Source of the DNA: Marinilabiliaceae bacterium
Lineage (GTDB): Bacteria > Bacteroidota > Bacteroidia > Bacteroidales > Marinilabiliaceae
Length of the DNA stretch: 64,000 nucleotides
Assembly (NCBI GenBank): GCA_021443545.1
Contig: JABUTU010000029.1
Coordinates: 1 to 64,000 of the forward strand
Direction of reading: 5' to 3'
In this document: one piece after another, positions 63,279 through 64,000 of the stretch
Position numbering within the stretch: position 1 is the stretch's first letter
Layout of the letters: every line of letters starts with the position of its first letter
Notes under the pieces: generated by a model
Seen by the model: only the letters and a program-made list of their open reading frames with translations
Database searches by the model: none
What the model was told of the DNA's origin: nothing
Made by a program: the position numbers and the translations under genes

Positions 63279-63511
63279 TATCGTCGCTTCGGAAAAACCA
63301 TGAAAATCCGCAGTAGCGATGCGGATATATAGATAAGGGAGTTGGGGGGATTAATTCTCTGAAGAGGGAGCAAAAGAGCATTACATTCTCGACATAGATT
63401 TTGCCGAAGTGCTATAAGATAGACAGCCGGCAATATTATTGCAAACTATTCATTCTCTTTTTATGGTATCGGGCTCTTGAACTCTACAATTTACTAATCA
63501 ACGTGAACAGA

Positions 63512-64000
63512 CTATTCTTTGCTTAATTCCAGCATCCTCATTATGGGTTTGACGGCTTTTTCTGTCATATCTGATGAGATTTCGATGGTTGGCCACTCGT
63601 ATTTCAGGGTGTTGTAGAGTTTGGGGAGTGTGTTGAGTTTCATGAATGCACACTCATTGCATGAGCAGCCAACTCCCTCAGTAAACTCGGGTGGGGCGGG
63701 GATGAAAGTCTTGTGAGGACACTCCTCCCTCATCTTATGAAGTATTCCGCTCTCCGTGGCGACGATGAATATTCTGTCGTTGTTCTCCGTTACGTATCTC
63801 AACAGGCCCGCGGTTGATGCCACAACATCAGCGACCTTTTGAATTGGAGCTGGACACTCGGGGTGTGCAAGAATTTTCGCTGTCGGATGACTTCTCTTCA
63901 GTTCGAGTATGCTTGAGAGAGAGAACCTCTGATGCACATGACAGCCGCCATTCCAAAGCAGCATCGTCCTGCCCGTTACGGAACAGATATATTCACCAAG
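63512..64000 (-). CDS. nadA: Quinolinate synthase, C-terminal part; continues past the right edge
   Basis: WNGGCHVHQRFS; KILAHPECPAPIQKVADVVASTAGLLRYV; FIPAPPEFTEGVGCSCNECAFMKLNTL; frame open to position 64000. Confidence 0.95.
   Translation of the reverse strand, partial: LGEYICSVTGRTMLLWNGGCHVHQRFSLSSILELKRSHPTAKILAHPECPAPIQKVADVVASTAGLLRYVTENNDRIFIVATESGILHKMREECPHKTFIPAPPEFTEGVGCSCNECAFMKLNTLPKLYNTLKYEWPTIEISSDMTEKAVKPIMRMLELSKE

Noticed and set aside
63227-63433. 68-aa minus-strand ORF in the nadA-NUDIX gap
   Set aside because: Low-complexity and hydrophobic, overlaps strong inverted repeats and has no recognisable motif.

Overview
This 64 kb window looks like a Bacteroidales chromosome segment. 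Support: Bacteroidetes-type TTG-N18/19-TAnnTTTG promoters, CHU_C and BspA-type proteins, LL-diaminopimelate aminotransferase, and DUF4783-nadC. Most of it is housekeeping: spoT/relA, apt, prs, rplY, an ABC-F ATPase, a long minus-strand amidotransferase operon (gltB-gltD-asnB-dapF-dapL-purF-like-pyrG), an AddB-like nuclease, nadC, ribBA, queH, menB, alkaline phosphatase, one tRNA-Thr(CGT), a kdsC-like phosphatase, a UbiA prenyltransferase, DPP-IV, mutS2, and the 3' part of nadA at the right edge. Several accessory islets stand out. (1) The N-terminus of an Rpn/PD-(D/E)XK 'transposase'-type protein runs off the left edge and is absent from the ORF track. (2) An AT-rich islet holds an AlbA/Schlafen-type ATP-binding protein with a 21-bp heptad minisatellite, an orphan 409-aa protein, and an unlisted 30-aa Gly/Pro/Asn-rich microprotein. 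(3) A compact DUF3791-DUF3990-DUF3791 module has an ADP-ribosyltransferase-like central protein. Noncoding observations include an alternating GTAAGT/ACTTAC array upstream of the gltBD operon, a possible small structured RNA near 56.3-56.4 kb, a possible IS21-type end relic near 18.9 kb, and hairpins between nadA and a NrtR-like NUDIX gene. All family names come from reading the translations; no database search was run.
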